Shown here piece after piece: positions 1 through 8,522 of a stretch of 64,000 nt of DNA (position 1 is the first letter of the stretch; each line of letters starts with the position of its first letter). The notes under the pieces were generated by a model. That model made no database searches and was not told the DNA's origin. It saw only the letters and a list, made by a program, of their open reading frames with translations. Origin of the DNA: Gemmatimonas sp. (GTDB taxonomy: Bacteria > Gemmatimonadota > Gemmatimonadetes > Gemmatimonadales > Gemmatimonadaceae); contig NZ_JAJTHI010000022.1 in the NCBI RefSeq assembly GCF_021298855.1, forward strand, positions 1 through 64,000. Reading direction: 5' to 3'. A program made the position numbers and the translations under genes.

Positions 1-165
1 AGACGGCGTCATGTGAGACGGCGTCATGTGAGACGGCGTCATGTGAGACGGCGTCATGTGAGACGGCGTCATGTGAGACGGCGTCAAGTGAGACGGCGTC
101 AAGTGAGACGGCGTCAAGTGAGACGGCGTCAGGTGAGACGGCGTCAGGTGGGACGGCGTCATGGA
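1..165. repeat. 15-bp tandem repeat array (11 units)
   Basis: Eleven head-to-tail 15-bp units of the form AGACGGCGTCATGTG start at base 1, so the array probably continues outside the window. The units differ mainly at position 12, and the variants sit in blocks: five T, three A, two G, then a diverged last unit. That pattern suggests local stepwise duplication. The last unit runs into the left arm of the inverted repeat that flanks the four-helix-bundle gene. There are no unique spacers, so it is not a CRISPR array. Confidence 0.95.
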
Positions 166-190
166 TGACGGCCGGACCGGTGACGGCGGG
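141..190. repeat. Left arm of 50-bp inverted repeat around the S23-type gene
   Basis: Bases 141-190 match the reverse complement of 707-756 at 47 of 50 positions by hand alignment. The arm begins inside the 15-bp tandem array and ends 87 bp before the start codon of the four-helix-bundle gene. A transcript across the region could fold into a stem of about 50 bp with the gene in its loop. Confidence 0.9.
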
Positions 191-277
191 GAGCCACGGA
201 AGACGGCCTGCGTTGTGGTGATGATGCGCGCGTAGGATGGATGACACCGGCCGGGAAGGGCGGGGCTATCGTGGTGC

Positions 278-676
278 ATGAGCGATCCACGAAACCTCAG
301 GGTGCTGGAAGCGGCGCTGTACTTTGCCGACGCCGTACACCAGCGCATCGACCGTCACGACTTCACGCGGGCGCCGCGCCTCCGGGCGCAACTGCTTCGT
401 GCCGTCGACTCGGTGCCGGCCAACATCGCCGAAGGGGCGCGTGGCACTCGCGCCCAGTTCGCCAATCACCTGCGTATTGCGCGCGGTTCGGCCGACGAGG
501 TGGGCGTGCATCTGCGCGTCGCGCGCCACGCCGGTGCCATTGCCGAGTCGGAGTACTGGCGCTGCGAGAACAAGCGCGTGCTCGTGTGCAAGATGCTCAC
601 CCGCTTTCTCCGCACACTGGATGAGGAAGAGGCGCATGCTCACCATCGTGAGCACATGCGACGGTCCCCGCCGTAA
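278..676 (+). CDS. Four-helix-bundle protein, S23 / 23S-rRNA-intervening-sequence family
   Basis: A 132-residue, Arg- and Ala-rich, almost entirely helical protein. It has the family hallmarks: an N-terminal helix ending near HDFTRAPRLRAQLLRA, the SVPANIAEGARG segment at about residues 46-57, and a C-terminal helix with the LTRFLRTL pattern. The family includes proteins encoded inside 23S rRNA intervening sequences and the Avd accessory protein of diversity-generating retroelements; both are basic bundles thought to bind nucleic acid. No rRNA or reverse transcriptase lies nearby, so this is a free-standing copy. The ATG at 278 gives the full family length; no strong ribosome binding site is visible. 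The stop codon lies in the first unit of a 10-bp tandem array, and inverted repeats flank the gene. The biological role is unknown. Confidence 0.88.
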   Translation: MSDPRNLRVLEAALYFADAVHQRIDRHDFTRAPRLRAQLLRAVDSVPANIAEGARGTRAQFANHLRIARGSADEVGVHLRVARHAGAIAESEYWRCENKRVLVCKMLTRFLRTLDEEEAHAHHREHMRRSPP

Positions 677-720
677 CCCGCCGTAACCCGCCGTACCCCG
701 CCGTAACCCGCCGTTACCGG
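671..720. repeat. 10-bp tandem repeat (5 units)
   Basis: Five units of CCGTAACCCG, with small variations, begin at the stop codon of the four-helix-bundle gene and lead into the right inverted-repeat arm. The TAA stop itself is part of the first unit. Confidence 0.9.
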
Positions 721-756
721 TCCGGCCGTCTTCCATGACGCCGTCCCACGTGACGC
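707..756. repeat. Right arm of 50-bp inverted repeat around the S23-type gene
   Basis: Reverse complement of 141-190 with three mismatches. Outward of it (about 739-772) lie roughly three degenerate inverted copies of the same 15-bp unit that forms the 1-165 array. The outer tandem arrays are therefore inverted relative to each other as well. Confidence 0.9.
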
Positions 757-770
757 CCTTCCCATGACGC

Positions 771-830
771 TGTTCCCGCCAGTCCCCGCCAGCCCCCGCC
801 AGTCCCCGCCAGTCCCCGCCAGTCCCTCCC
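771..830. repeat. 10-bp tandem repeat (6 units)
   Basis: Six 10-bp units of the type AGTCCCCGCC fill the gap between the inverted-repeat element and the stop codon of the DUF4175 gene at 831, ending exactly there. Confidence 0.85.
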
Positions 831-3800
831 CTACCGCTTCCGCTTCCCTCCCGCCAGCGCCCGGTAGTATTCCTCCACCATCTGCCGGTATTCCGCTGGC
901 GCCGTGGCTCGCGCCCCAACAGCCGGGCGCCCGTCGGCGCTTCCCGCGGCGGTGCGATACAGCGTGAACTCGAAGTCCTTGAGCCGGTCGAGCAGCGCCG
1001 TCTGCAGCTGCTCGAGCCCCTGCGGGTCCCCGAACGCCCCGGTGTTCTCCAGTTCTCGCATCGCCTGGATTGCGCGGTCGAGATCCTGTGTGTTCACCCC
1101 CTGCGCTGCCGCCTCGCGCCGCACCTCCTCGGCGGCCTGACGGCGCAGGCGGAACTCGCGCGCGAACTGCGTGGCCTCTCCGCGCGGTATCCCGCCACCA
1201 CTGCGCGGCGCGCCTGCAGCCATTCCACCCTGTCCCGGCTCGTCGCCCGGCATACCACCGCCGCGCGCGGCGCCCTGCGCTGCGCCACCACGGTTCCCGC
1301 CTTGCTGCCCCTGCTGCCCCTGCTGCCCCTGCTGCCCCTGTTGCCCCTGTTGCCCCTGCTGCCCCTGCTGCCCCTGCTGTCCCTGCTGCCCCTGCTGTCC
1401 CTGCTGCCCCGGTCGGCCCTGTGCCCGATCTGCCACCCGGTCACGCAGCGATTCCATGCCCGCCACGAGCTCGCGCGTTCGCTCGAGCGTGCGCTCCTGC
1501 CCACGCGCCGCGCTCTCGCCCTGCAGCGCGCCACGCGCGGCGCGAAGCCGCTCCGCCACATCGCGAATGTTCTCGCCAATCTGATTCTCGAACGCGCCCG
1601 CGTACTCGCCGCTGCCGCTGCGCGCGACCTGCTTGGAAAACTCGATCTTGTCGGCCAGTCGCGTATCACGAATGGCATCGGCCGCCCCGCTCAACTGACC
1701 GGCAGCCTTGGGCTGATCCCGACGCGCCGATCGTGACAGGCGATCGGCCTCGCTCTCGAGGCGACGGACCTCGTCCGCCAGCCGGTCCTTCTGCTGCGAC
1801 AGTTGCTGCAGGCGCTGCCCGCGTTCACTGGGTGAGGCCTCGGGCAACCCCTGAACCGCTTCCTGGATCTGCTGCTGCTCCTCCTCCAGCCGGCGCGCCT
1901 GGTCGGCCAACTGCTGCACGCCGCGTGAGGTACTCGAGGCCCGAGCCCCCTCCAGATTGCGCGCCGCGCGATTGAGCTCCTCGAGAGCGGCATTGCCCTG
2001 CGCCGCCGATCCGGTGGCGGCACGACGCATGTTGTCGGCCGCCTGCTGCAACTGTTCGGCCGCACGCTGCAGCTCCGGATTGCTCTGCTCGCGCGCCAGC
2101 CGCTCAAGACGGCGTGCTTCCTCCTCCGCCTGTCGCGCCAGCTCCCGCTGTGCGCCGCTTTGGCTGCTGTTGCCGTTCGCGCCGCCCGGTCGCGCGCCTC
2201 CGCTGGCGGAGCCGCCACTGGCACCGCCGGCCGCACCACCCGCGTCCGCCAACCGCTGCCGCATCGCCTCGGCCATGCGCTGCAACCGCTCGTTCTCCTG
2301 TTGCTGGCGGCTGGCGAGCTGTCGCAGCTTCTCGAGGGTCTCGTCGACCTGAGGCTGCGACGGATCCGCCGCGCGCTGCTGCTGCATGGTTTCGTACTGA
2401 TTGCGCTGCTTGTCGTTCTCCAGTTCGAAGAGGTCGGCCAGATCTTCGGCACGCTGCTGTCCACCGCCGCCGCCGCCACCCCCCCCGCCGCCGCCCCCCA
2501 TCTGGACCTGCACATCGCGATAGAGCGCCTCAGCGCGTTGCAGGCGCTGCAGCGCGCGCTGCTCCGGCGGCAGCGCGCCATTGCCGCGCACACGCCCGAG
2601 CTGCTCCTCGGCGGCCTTGAGTTCCACCGCGGCCTGCTGCAGTTCCCCGCGAATCTTCGCGAAGGTCGTGTCCTGCGCGGCCACGCCGCGCTCGGCCAGG
2701 CGCTTCACCAGCTGCTCCACATCCTCGCGCAAGCGCCCTTCGGCAATGGCCAGCGTCGTCATGTTCTCGCGGCGCACCTTGTCAGTGGTGCTCGCGCTGT
2801 CGCGCAGCCAGTTGAAGGTGCCGGCCACCACGTCCCGCTGGCGCGCCACGAATCCATCGGGTGAATCGCCCTGGGGCTGTCCGGCACCGCCTGGCTGCGG
2901 TGACTGCGCGCGCTGGTCCGACTGTCGGTAGTCCTTGCCGAAGGGACGCACCTCCAGGAAGTACACATCGCTGCTCCCCACCAGCCCGGCGCCGTCCCGG
3001 GCCACCGCGTGGTACGCCACCAGATCGCCAGGCTGCAGCGCGAGCTCCTCGAGGAACAGCGTGTGGGCGCCACGCGCATCCCGCGGGCGCCGTGTTCCCC
3101 CGGTCACCTGCACACGCCGTTCCTCGCCGCCGTTCACGCGGTAGCGAAGTTCCAATGCGGTCACACCCAGGTCATCGGTCGCCTGCAGGGCAATCGTGAC
3201 CTCATCCGTGTTCAGGACCTTGGTGTCGCGCCCCGGCTCCTCGATGCGCACCACGGGGGCGCGATCGGGGATCGCATCCACGACATACTCCACGGCGCCG
3301 GCCACGGTCGTGCCGTCGGTCGTGGTGAGGTCCACGTGATAGAAGCCACTCCGGCGTACCGTGAACGCGCCCACGAGGGTGCTGTCGCCTTCACGCGTCA
3401 TCGCCACCGTCCGTCCATCATCGAAGCGCAACGTGCCGCCACCCACCGTGCGGGTGACGCGCGCGCGAACGGTAACGGTCGTGCCCACCACCGCCGCGAC
3501 ATCGCCGGTGTCCTCGATCTTCTCCGGCGGCAGCCCGCTGTATGCCGGAAAGCGCAGGTCGAGCGACACACGCGACACGGCCGGCAGGTCGTTCACGGTC
3601 AGCGTAAAGACCGCCGATCGCACGTCGGCCGACTCCACGTAGTACTCGGTGCGCTGTACGATATCGAACAGGCGCGACCGGAACCGCGCCGAGTCGGCGT
3701 CGGACGCCATGGGCAGGCGTTGCCAGGCACCGGTGTCGTTGCCCGCACTATCGCTGCGGAACACGAGTTCGGCGCTCGAGGCCGCGAATCCCACCAGCCC

Positions 3801-4442
3801 CGCTTCCACCTCGATGGCGCCGCCGCGCGGCACACTCACGTTGCCGGGGGTAATGGCCAGCATGCGCACCGGCACGGCCGCCTGCGCCGTACCAAAGGGG
3901 ACGAAGAGCACGCGGGCGCCATCCCGCACCGCCTGCGGCCCCAGCCAGAGCAGCGCCGCCGCGACGGCAACGATACCGCCGAAGGACTGCATGGCGCGCA
4001 CGATGCGCGGACGCTCGAGCGCCATGCGGGACTCGAGTGGACGAATCGCTGCCACGGCCCGCTGCATCACGCGCGCCGACAGCGTGGGCGACGGACGCTG
4101 CGCTTCGGGGAGCTGCGCTTCCTGTACGGCGGCCAGCAGGGCCTGGCGCAACGACGGCTCGCGCTCTTCGACGTACAGTGCGAATCGTTCATCCGACGCG
4201 CGCCGCAGCAACGGCACGATCAGGCCGCGCACCAGCGCGACCGCGATCAGCAGGTAGCCCACCGCGCGCGCAATGGCCGGTCCCGTCTCATTGCCGGCAA
4301 AGAGCCGCAGCAGCCCCCATGCCGACACCACGGCAAGAAGCGTGGCGACCGCGAGCCACACCAGCGATTCGCACAGCACACGCAGGCGCCACTGCCTCCG
4401 CAGCGCGTGGAGTGTCACGAGCAACTGCCGGTCGGGACTCAT
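831..4442 (-). CDS. DUF4175 family membrane protein with long coiled-coil/low-complexity tail
   Basis: About 1203 residues from ATG 4442, which is preceded by GGAG; the longer ORF start at 4583 would overlap the upstream gene. Two N-terminal membrane helices are followed by Ig-like beta-rich segments (about 180-500), then a long helical Q/E/R-rich region typical of coiled coils. Within the tail are a run of about 13 glycines, an 11-fold Gly-Gln-Gln repeat and a final helical segment ending in KRKR. DUF4175 proteins accompany MoxR/DUF58/VWA clusters; their biochemical function is not established. It is the last gene of an eight-gene minus-strand operon, 46 bp after the BatA-like gene, so a structural or scaffold role in the envelope is an inference from context. 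Confidence 0.88.
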   Translation of the reverse strand: MSPDRQLLVTLHALRRQWRLRVLCESLVWLAVATLLAVVSAWGLLRLFAGNETGPAIARAVGYLLIAVALVRGLIVPLLRRASDERFALYVEEREPSLRQALLAAVQEAQLPEAQRPSPTLSARVMQRAVAAIRPLESRMALERPRIVRAMQSFGGIVAVAAALLWLGPQAVRDGARVLFVPFGTAQAAVPVRMLAITPGNVSVPRGGAIEVEAGLVGFAASSAELVFRSDSAGNDTGAWQRLPMASDADSARFRSRLFDIVQRTEYYVESADVRSAVFTLTVNDLPAVSRVSLDLRFPAYSGLPPEKIEDTGDVAAVVGTTVTVRARVTRTVGGGTLRFDDGRTVAMTREGDSTLVGAFTVRRSGFYHVDLTTTDGTTVAGAVEYVVDAIPDRAPVVRIEEPGRDTKVLNTDEVTIALQATDDLGVTALELRYRVNGGEERRVQVTGGTRRPRDARGAHTLFLEELALQPGDLVAYHAVARDGAGLVGSSDVYFLEVRPFGKDYRQSDQRAQSPQPGGAGQPQGDSPDGFVARQRDVVAGTFNWLRDSASTTDKVRRENMTTLAIAEGRLREDVEQLVKRLAERGVAAQDTTFAKIRGELQQAAVELKAAEEQLGRVRGNGALPPEQRALQRLQRAEALYRDVQVQMGGGGGGGGGGGGGQQRAEDLADLFELENDKQRNQYETMQQQRAADPSQPQVDETLEKLRQLASRQQQENERLQRMAEAMRQRLADAGGAAGGASGGSASGGARPGGANGNSSQSGAQRELARQAEEEARRLERLAREQSNPELQRAAEQLQQAADNMRRAATGSAAQGNAALEELNRAARNLEGARASSTSRGVQQLADQARRLEEEQQQIQEAVQGLPEASPSERGQRLQQLSQQKDRLADEVRRLESEADRLSRSARRDQPKAAGQLSGAADAIRDTRLADKIEFSKQVARSGSGEYAGAFENQIGENIRDVAERLRAARGALQGESAARGQERTLERTRELVAGMESLRDRVADRAQGRPGQQGQQGQQGQQGQQGQQGQQGQQGQQGQQGQQGQQGGNRGGAAQGAARGGGMPGDEPGQGGMAAGAPRSGGGIPRGEATQFAREFRLRRQAAEEVRREAAAQGVNTQDLDRAIQAMRELENTGAFGDPQGLEQLQTALLDRLKDFEFTLYRTAAGSADGRPAVGARATAPAEYRQMVEEYYRALAGGKRKR
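1301..1410 (-). repeat. 9-bp coding repeat (Gly-Gln-Gln tract)
   Basis: About twelve 9-bp units (CTGCTGCCC on the plus strand) inside the DUF4175 gene encode a Gly-Gln-Gln tract. Units are nearly identical at DNA level, so the tract could change copy number by slippage without breaking the frame. Confidence 0.9.
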
Positions 4443-4488
4443 AGGGGCTGCTCCGGAATGGGTGTCGCGGCGTGCGTTGGCTGGGCAA

Positions 4489-6549
4489 TCACGTGGTGCG
4501 CTCCGCACCTGAGCGTGTCGACGGCTGCGCGACCACCCGTCGCGCCGTGCCGCGCCGGCCGCGCGTGGCCAGCACCGTTTCAAGCGTCAAGGCCAGCAGG
4601 GCCAGCAGCAGCAGCACGCGCCAGGGTGACTGCCGCCGCTCCAGTTCCTGGTCGGTCTGCGGACCGGCGCTGCGTTGCGCCGCGCTGTCCGAGGCTGCGG
4701 TGGCACCGCCCGCCTGCACACCAAGCAGGAGTTCGGCCGAGTCCATGGGCGTGAGCACCGATTCCGATGTCGGCACATTCACGGCCAGCAGCGCCGCCGG
4801 TTCTCCGCCCACCCGATTGGCAAACGCGCGATAAACACCGGCATCGGCCACTGGCACGGCCGCACCCAGCGAGTCGGCCGTTGGGCGGAGCAACGTACCG
4901 TCTGGTGACTCGACCACCGGGGCCGCGAGTGTGCCGGGGAGCGCCCACCGGTCTCCCGTGCCACGCCAGAGTGGCGCAGCATCGCGGCCGGACGCGTGCA
5001 GCACGAGCTGTCGCACGAACGGCAAGTAGGCGGGCTGGAGCGGGAAATCGCCGGCGGTGTTGTCGAGCGGCAGGGCGAGCAGCAGGAGACGGCCGTTGCC
5101 GACCCGCCGTTCGAGGATGGCCGGCAGGCCGTCATCGAACCGCGCGAGCACATCGGCGTCCGGTTCCGCGTCGAGTCGGGCATAGCGGAACATCCGCACC
5201 GCACCAAGCGCATCGGCATTCTCGCGGAAGGGAGCGAAGAGCGGATGTTCCGTGCGCAGGTCGCGCAGCGTTCCCCCGCGGTCGGACAGGCGATCGGCCG
5301 TGCCGGCCAACGAGGCCGGGAGGAGCGGTGACACCGACCCGCGACGCTCGGCCAGCCGACGTCCGACCACCACGATCGCGCCTCCGCCCTCCTCCAGCCA
5401 CGGTGTGAGCGTGGCATCGGGGAGCATATCCCAGAAGACGCGCACCGCGGCCGGTCGCGCGGTGCCGCCGGGCATCCCGCCGGGGCGCGACACCAGCACC
5501 GACGGCGCGCGGCCAATGCCCAGCGCGCGCTCGAAGTACAGCGTTTCGCCACTACCCGACAGTTGCACCACCAGATCGTCATCACGCGGTACGACCGCGA
5601 CGAGCGTGTCGTCGGCCGCGAGCGCATCGGGGCTCATGGCCACCTGTACGGCAACCGCGCCGTCCGGTGCGGGCACGGGATCGAACGTCACCACCGTTTC
5701 ACCGCCCGCACTCACCTGGACCGTGCGCGTGGCGGCATCACGCCCGTTGATCACGAGGTGCACGGTGCGCTCCACGGGCGCGTCGCCGCCATGGCGGCGC
5801 ACCCGCGCCTTGACCGCCAGCACCGTGCGGGCCTCCTGCACGACGCGGCGTGCGTCGAGGGCATGTACCGTGGCGTTCTCCCACGATGCCGGCCCCACGG
5901 GGATGCCGCGCACCATCACGCCCGCGGGCAGCTCCACTCCCGCCACGCCGATCGCCCCGGCCCGCTGCAGGTCGGAAACCACCAGGATCTCCGCGGCCGC
6001 GAAGGGGGCGTCGAGCAACAGCTGGCGCGCCGTACGCAACGCCGGTGCCAGCCGCGTGCCGCGACGGCGCGGCGACAGCCCGTTGAGCGACGCCAGCACC
6101 GCTGCCCGGTCCGTGGTGAGTCGCTGCCGGGTTTCCGCCTGGTCGTCGTAGGTCACCACCGCGATGCGATCACCGGCGTCCAGCCGCCCCACCACGGCGC
6201 GGACCGAGTCGAGTGCACGGGCCCAGGTGCCCTCGTACCCCATGCTCTGCGACCGGTCCAGGAGCAGCACCACGGCCCGCGAACGCGAGTCGGTCCCTGC
6301 GGCGCCCCGCGCGCGGAAGAGCGGGCGCGAGAACGCGAAGACGAGCAGCGTGAGCAGCAGCAGCCGGAGCAGCAGCAGCGGCCAATCGCTGACCCGCTGC
6401 CGTTGCTCCGTGCGGATGGTGATCTGCTCGAGAAACATGAGCGACGGGAATCGCTGCGGCCGGTCGCGATCACGGTGCCGCAAGTGCAGCACAAGCGGAA
6501 CGACCAGCGAGGCGAGGCCGGCGAGAAAGGCGGGAACGAGGAAGTTCAT
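4489..6549 (-). CDS. BatA/VWA-domain membrane protein with glutamine-amidotransferase-like segment
   Basis: 686 residues from ATG 6549 (MNFLVPAFLAGLASLVVP), the standard BatA N-terminus; the ORF-track start at 6603 runs into the upstream gene. Order: first membrane helix, a basic loop, second helix (about 55-80), a VWA domain with the MIDAS-type motif DRSQSM, a beta-rich region, a class I amidotransferase-like fold around GGGAIVVVGRRLAERR, and a final membrane helix near the C-terminus. The VWA domain probably binds a metal ion and partner proteins in the periplasm. It sits 10 bp after the DUF58 gene, and pairing with DUF58 and MoxR is standard for this family. Confidence 0.88.
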   Translation of the reverse strand: MNFLVPAFLAGLASLVVPLVLHLRHRDRDRPQRFPSLMFLEQITIRTEQRQRVSDWPLLLLRLLLLTLLVFAFSRPLFRARGAAGTDSRSRAVVLLLDRSQSMGYEGTWARALDSVRAVVGRLDAGDRIAVVTYDDQAETRQRLTTDRAAVLASLNGLSPRRRGTRLAPALRTARQLLLDAPFAAAEILVVSDLQRAGAIGVAGVELPAGVMVRGIPVGPASWENATVHALDARRVVQEARTVLAVKARVRRHGGDAPVERTVHLVINGRDAATRTVQVSAGGETVVTFDPVPAPDGAVAVQVAMSPDALAADDTLVAVVPRDDDLVVQLSGSGETLYFERALGIGRAPSVLVSRPGGMPGGTARPAAVRVFWDMLPDATLTPWLEEGGGAIVVVGRRLAERRGSVSPLLPASLAGTADRLSDRGGTLRDLRTEHPLFAPFRENADALGAVRMFRYARLDAEPDADVLARFDDGLPAILERRVGNGRLLLLALPLDNTAGDFPLQPAYLPFVRQLVLHASGRDAAPLWRGTGDRWALPGTLAAPVVESPDGTLLRPTADSLGAAVPVADAGVYRAFANRVGGEPAALLAVNVPTSESVLTPMDSAELLLGVQAGGATAASDSAAQRSAGPQTDQELERRQSPWRVLLLLALLALTLETVLATRGRRGTARRVVAQPSTRSGAERTT

Positions 6550-6559
6550 CGCCGTCTGC

Positions 6560-7459
6560 TCATCGCACGCGGCCGCGCGAGAGCCGCGCGTCGAGGTACG
6601 CATGCAGGGCCCGGTCGAGTGGCTCGCTCGTGTCGAGCCTCACGTAGTCGGCGCCTGCCGCGGCCAGGCGGGTCTGCAGCGCCGCATGATGCGCCGTGAC
6701 CAGTGCCTGGTACTGCTCGCGCAGCACGCGGGGCTTGAGCGGCAGCAGGGCGCCACTCTCCGCATCCTCGAAGGTCGTATCGTCGTCGCCTGGCAGGTCG
6801 CGTTCCGCCGGGTCGACCACATGGAAGACGATGCAGTCGTGGCCGTGCATGCGCAGCGCATCCACGGCGCGACCAAGGGCCGCCGGCTGCTCATAGCAGT
6901 CGGTCACCAGCACGATGATCCCGGCCCGTTGCGACAGCAGGCCGATCTTGGCCAGCGACGCCACCAGCTGACTGGGGCCGCCCGCGGTCGTGGTGGCCAG
7001 CGTATGCAGGAGGCGCTGGAGATGCCGCACCGACGGCGGGATGACCTCCTCCAGCTCCTGCGTGAAGGTGGCCAACCCCACCCGGTCTCCCTGGCCCTGC
7101 GACAGCCACGCCAGACTCGCCACGAGCATGCGGGCGTACGCGAACTTGGTCACGGCACCGCTGCCGTACTGCATGCTCCCCGACGTGTCCACGGCAAAGA
7201 GCACACTGGCGTTGGTGTCCGCGTCGTACTCCTTGATGTAGAACCGGTCGGTGCGTCCGTACACGCGCCAGTCGATGCGCCGGAGATCATCGCCGGGCTG
7301 ATACGAGCGATGCTCGGCGAAGTCCAGTGACGAACCCTTGCGCAGGCTGCGATGCTGCCCGTGCATGAAGCCGTCCACGACGGTGCGCGCGAGCAGCGCG
7401 AGATCGGCGATCGTCGCGAGCAGCGCAGGGTCGAGGAATGCGGCGGGGGCGGCGGGCAC
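6560..7459 (-). CDS. DUF58 domain-containing protein
   Basis: About 299 residues. The DUF58 signature YQPGDDLRRIDWRVYGRTD is followed by a VWA-like core with DTSGSM. Proteins of this family are encoded next to MoxR ATPases and are thought to be their adaptors or substrates. The GTG at 7459 is chosen because it leaves a 10-bp gap after moxR. The track start at 7525 would overlap moxR by about 55 bp and adds a Cys/Pro-rich stretch that looks non-native. A strong ribosome binding site is not visible, so the start is uncertain. Confidence 0.88.
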   Translation of the reverse strand: MPAAPAAFLDPALLATIADLALLARTVVDGFMHGQHRSLRKGSSLDFAEHRSYQPGDDLRRIDWRVYGRTDRFYIKEYDADTNASVLFAVDTSGSMQYGSGAVTKFAYARMLVASLAWLSQGQGDRVGLATFTQELEEVIPPSVRHLQRLLHTLATTTAGGPSQLVASLAKIGLLSQRAGIIVLVTDCYEQPAALGRAVDALRMHGHDCIVFHVVDPAERDLPGDDDTTFEDAESGALLPLKPRVLREQYQALVTAHHAALQTRLAAAGADYVRLDTSEPLDRALHAYLDARLSRGRVR

Positions 7460-7469
7460 GGTGCTGGGC

Positions 7470-8498
7470 TCAGAGGGAGGAGCGGGGCACGGACACCGAG
7501 TCGAGCAGGCGCGCCACCATGGCATCGGTGGTGAACTTCTCCGACTGCGCCTGGAAATTCACGAGCACGCGGTGCCGCAGCACGGGACGGGCCAGCGCCT
7601 TCACATCGTCGAATCCGGCACTGGCGCGCCCCTGCAGCAACGCGCGGGCCTTGGCCCCGAGGACCAGGGCCTGCGCCGCGCGCACCGACGCGCCGTAGCT
7701 CACGTACTGCTTCACGTAGTCGGGGGCGCCGCCCTCGCTGGGACGCGTGCAGCGCACCAGCTTCACGGCATAGCGCGTGACCGCATCGGCAATGGGCAGC
7801 CGGCGTACCACCCGCTGGTAGGCGAGGATTTCTTCCTTGGAGACCACCGGGTGTACCGCGTCCGGCGGCAGTGCCGTGGTCGCCTTCACCACCGCCACCT
7901 CGTCTTCCTCCGGCAGGTAATCCAGCATGACCTCCAGCATGAACCGGTCGAGCTGCGCCTCCGGCAGGGGATAGGTGCCCTCGAGCTCGATGGGGTTCTG
8001 CGTGGCGAAGACGAAGAACGGCTTGTCGAGCTCGTAGGTGCGTCCCTGCACGGTGACGCGCCGTTCCTGCATGGCTTCCAGCAGTGCCGCCTGAGTCTTG
8101 GGTGGAGTGCGATTGATCTCGTCGGCGAGCAGCACGTTGGCGAACACCGGCCCGGGCATGAAGGCCAATCGGCGCTGTCCGGTGGCCGGGTCATCCTGGA
8201 TGACGTCGGTGCCGGTCACATCACTCGGCATGAGATCGGGCGTGAACTGGATGCGCGAGAACTTGAGGTCGAGCGCACGCGCCAGCGTGGAGATGAGCAG
8301 CGTCTTGGCCAGCCCAGGGACACCCACCAGCAGGCAGTTGCCGCCGGCAAACAGCGCCACGAGCGCCTGTTCCACCACGGCATCCTGCCCGACGATCACC
8401 TTGCGGAGTTCGCTGGCGATGCGCTGACCGGCACCCTGCAGACGGTCAGCGAGGGCGGCGTCGTCGAGGCGATCGAGTTCGGAAAGAGGGGCAGTCAC
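7470..8498 (-). CDS. MoxR family AAA+ ATPase
   Basis: 342 residues. Walker A GVPGLAKT, Walker B LLADEINR, and the sensor region around FVFATQNPIELEGTYPLPEA all match MoxR (AAA_3) ATPases, and a C-terminal lid domain follows. MoxR proteins act as chaperone-like ATPases that use VWA proteins as partners, for example in metal insertion or envelope protein maturation. The gene lies between the DUF4159 and DUF58 genes, 24 bp after the former, in the classic operon order. Confidence 0.95.
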   Translation of the reverse strand: MTAPLSELDRLDDAALADRLQGAGQRIASELRKVIVGQDAVVEQALVALFAGGNCLLVGVPGLAKTLLISTLARALDLKFSRIQFTPDLMPSDVTGTDVIQDDPATGQRRLAFMPGPVFANVLLADEINRTPPKTQAALLEAMQERRVTVQGRTYELDKPFFVFATQNPIELEGTYPLPEAQLDRFMLEVMLDYLPEEDEVAVVKATTALPPDAVHPVVSKEEILAYQRVVRRLPIADAVTRYAVKLVRCTRPSEGGAPDYVKQYVSYGASVRAAQALVLGAKARALLQGRASAGFDDVKALARPVLRHRVLVNFQAQSEKFTTDAMVARLLDSVSVPRSSL

Positions 8499-8522
8499 GC
8501 AGGTCCTCGGTGGGGGGAAGAG

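Noticed and set aside
1-165. Possible CRISPR array at the left edge
   Set aside because: Units are contiguous 15-mers with no unique spacers, and no cas genes are nearby.
278-676. Diversity-generating retroelement suggested by the Avd-like fold
   Set aside because: No reverse transcriptase, template repeat or variable repeat was found in the window.
278-676. 23S rRNA intervening sequence
   Set aside because: Flanking DNA is tandem repeats and a DUF4175 gene, not rRNA.
3009-4754. 581-codon plus-strand ORF
   Set aside because: Antisense to DUF4175 and BatA genes; His/Arg-rich composition typical of GC-rich shadow frames.
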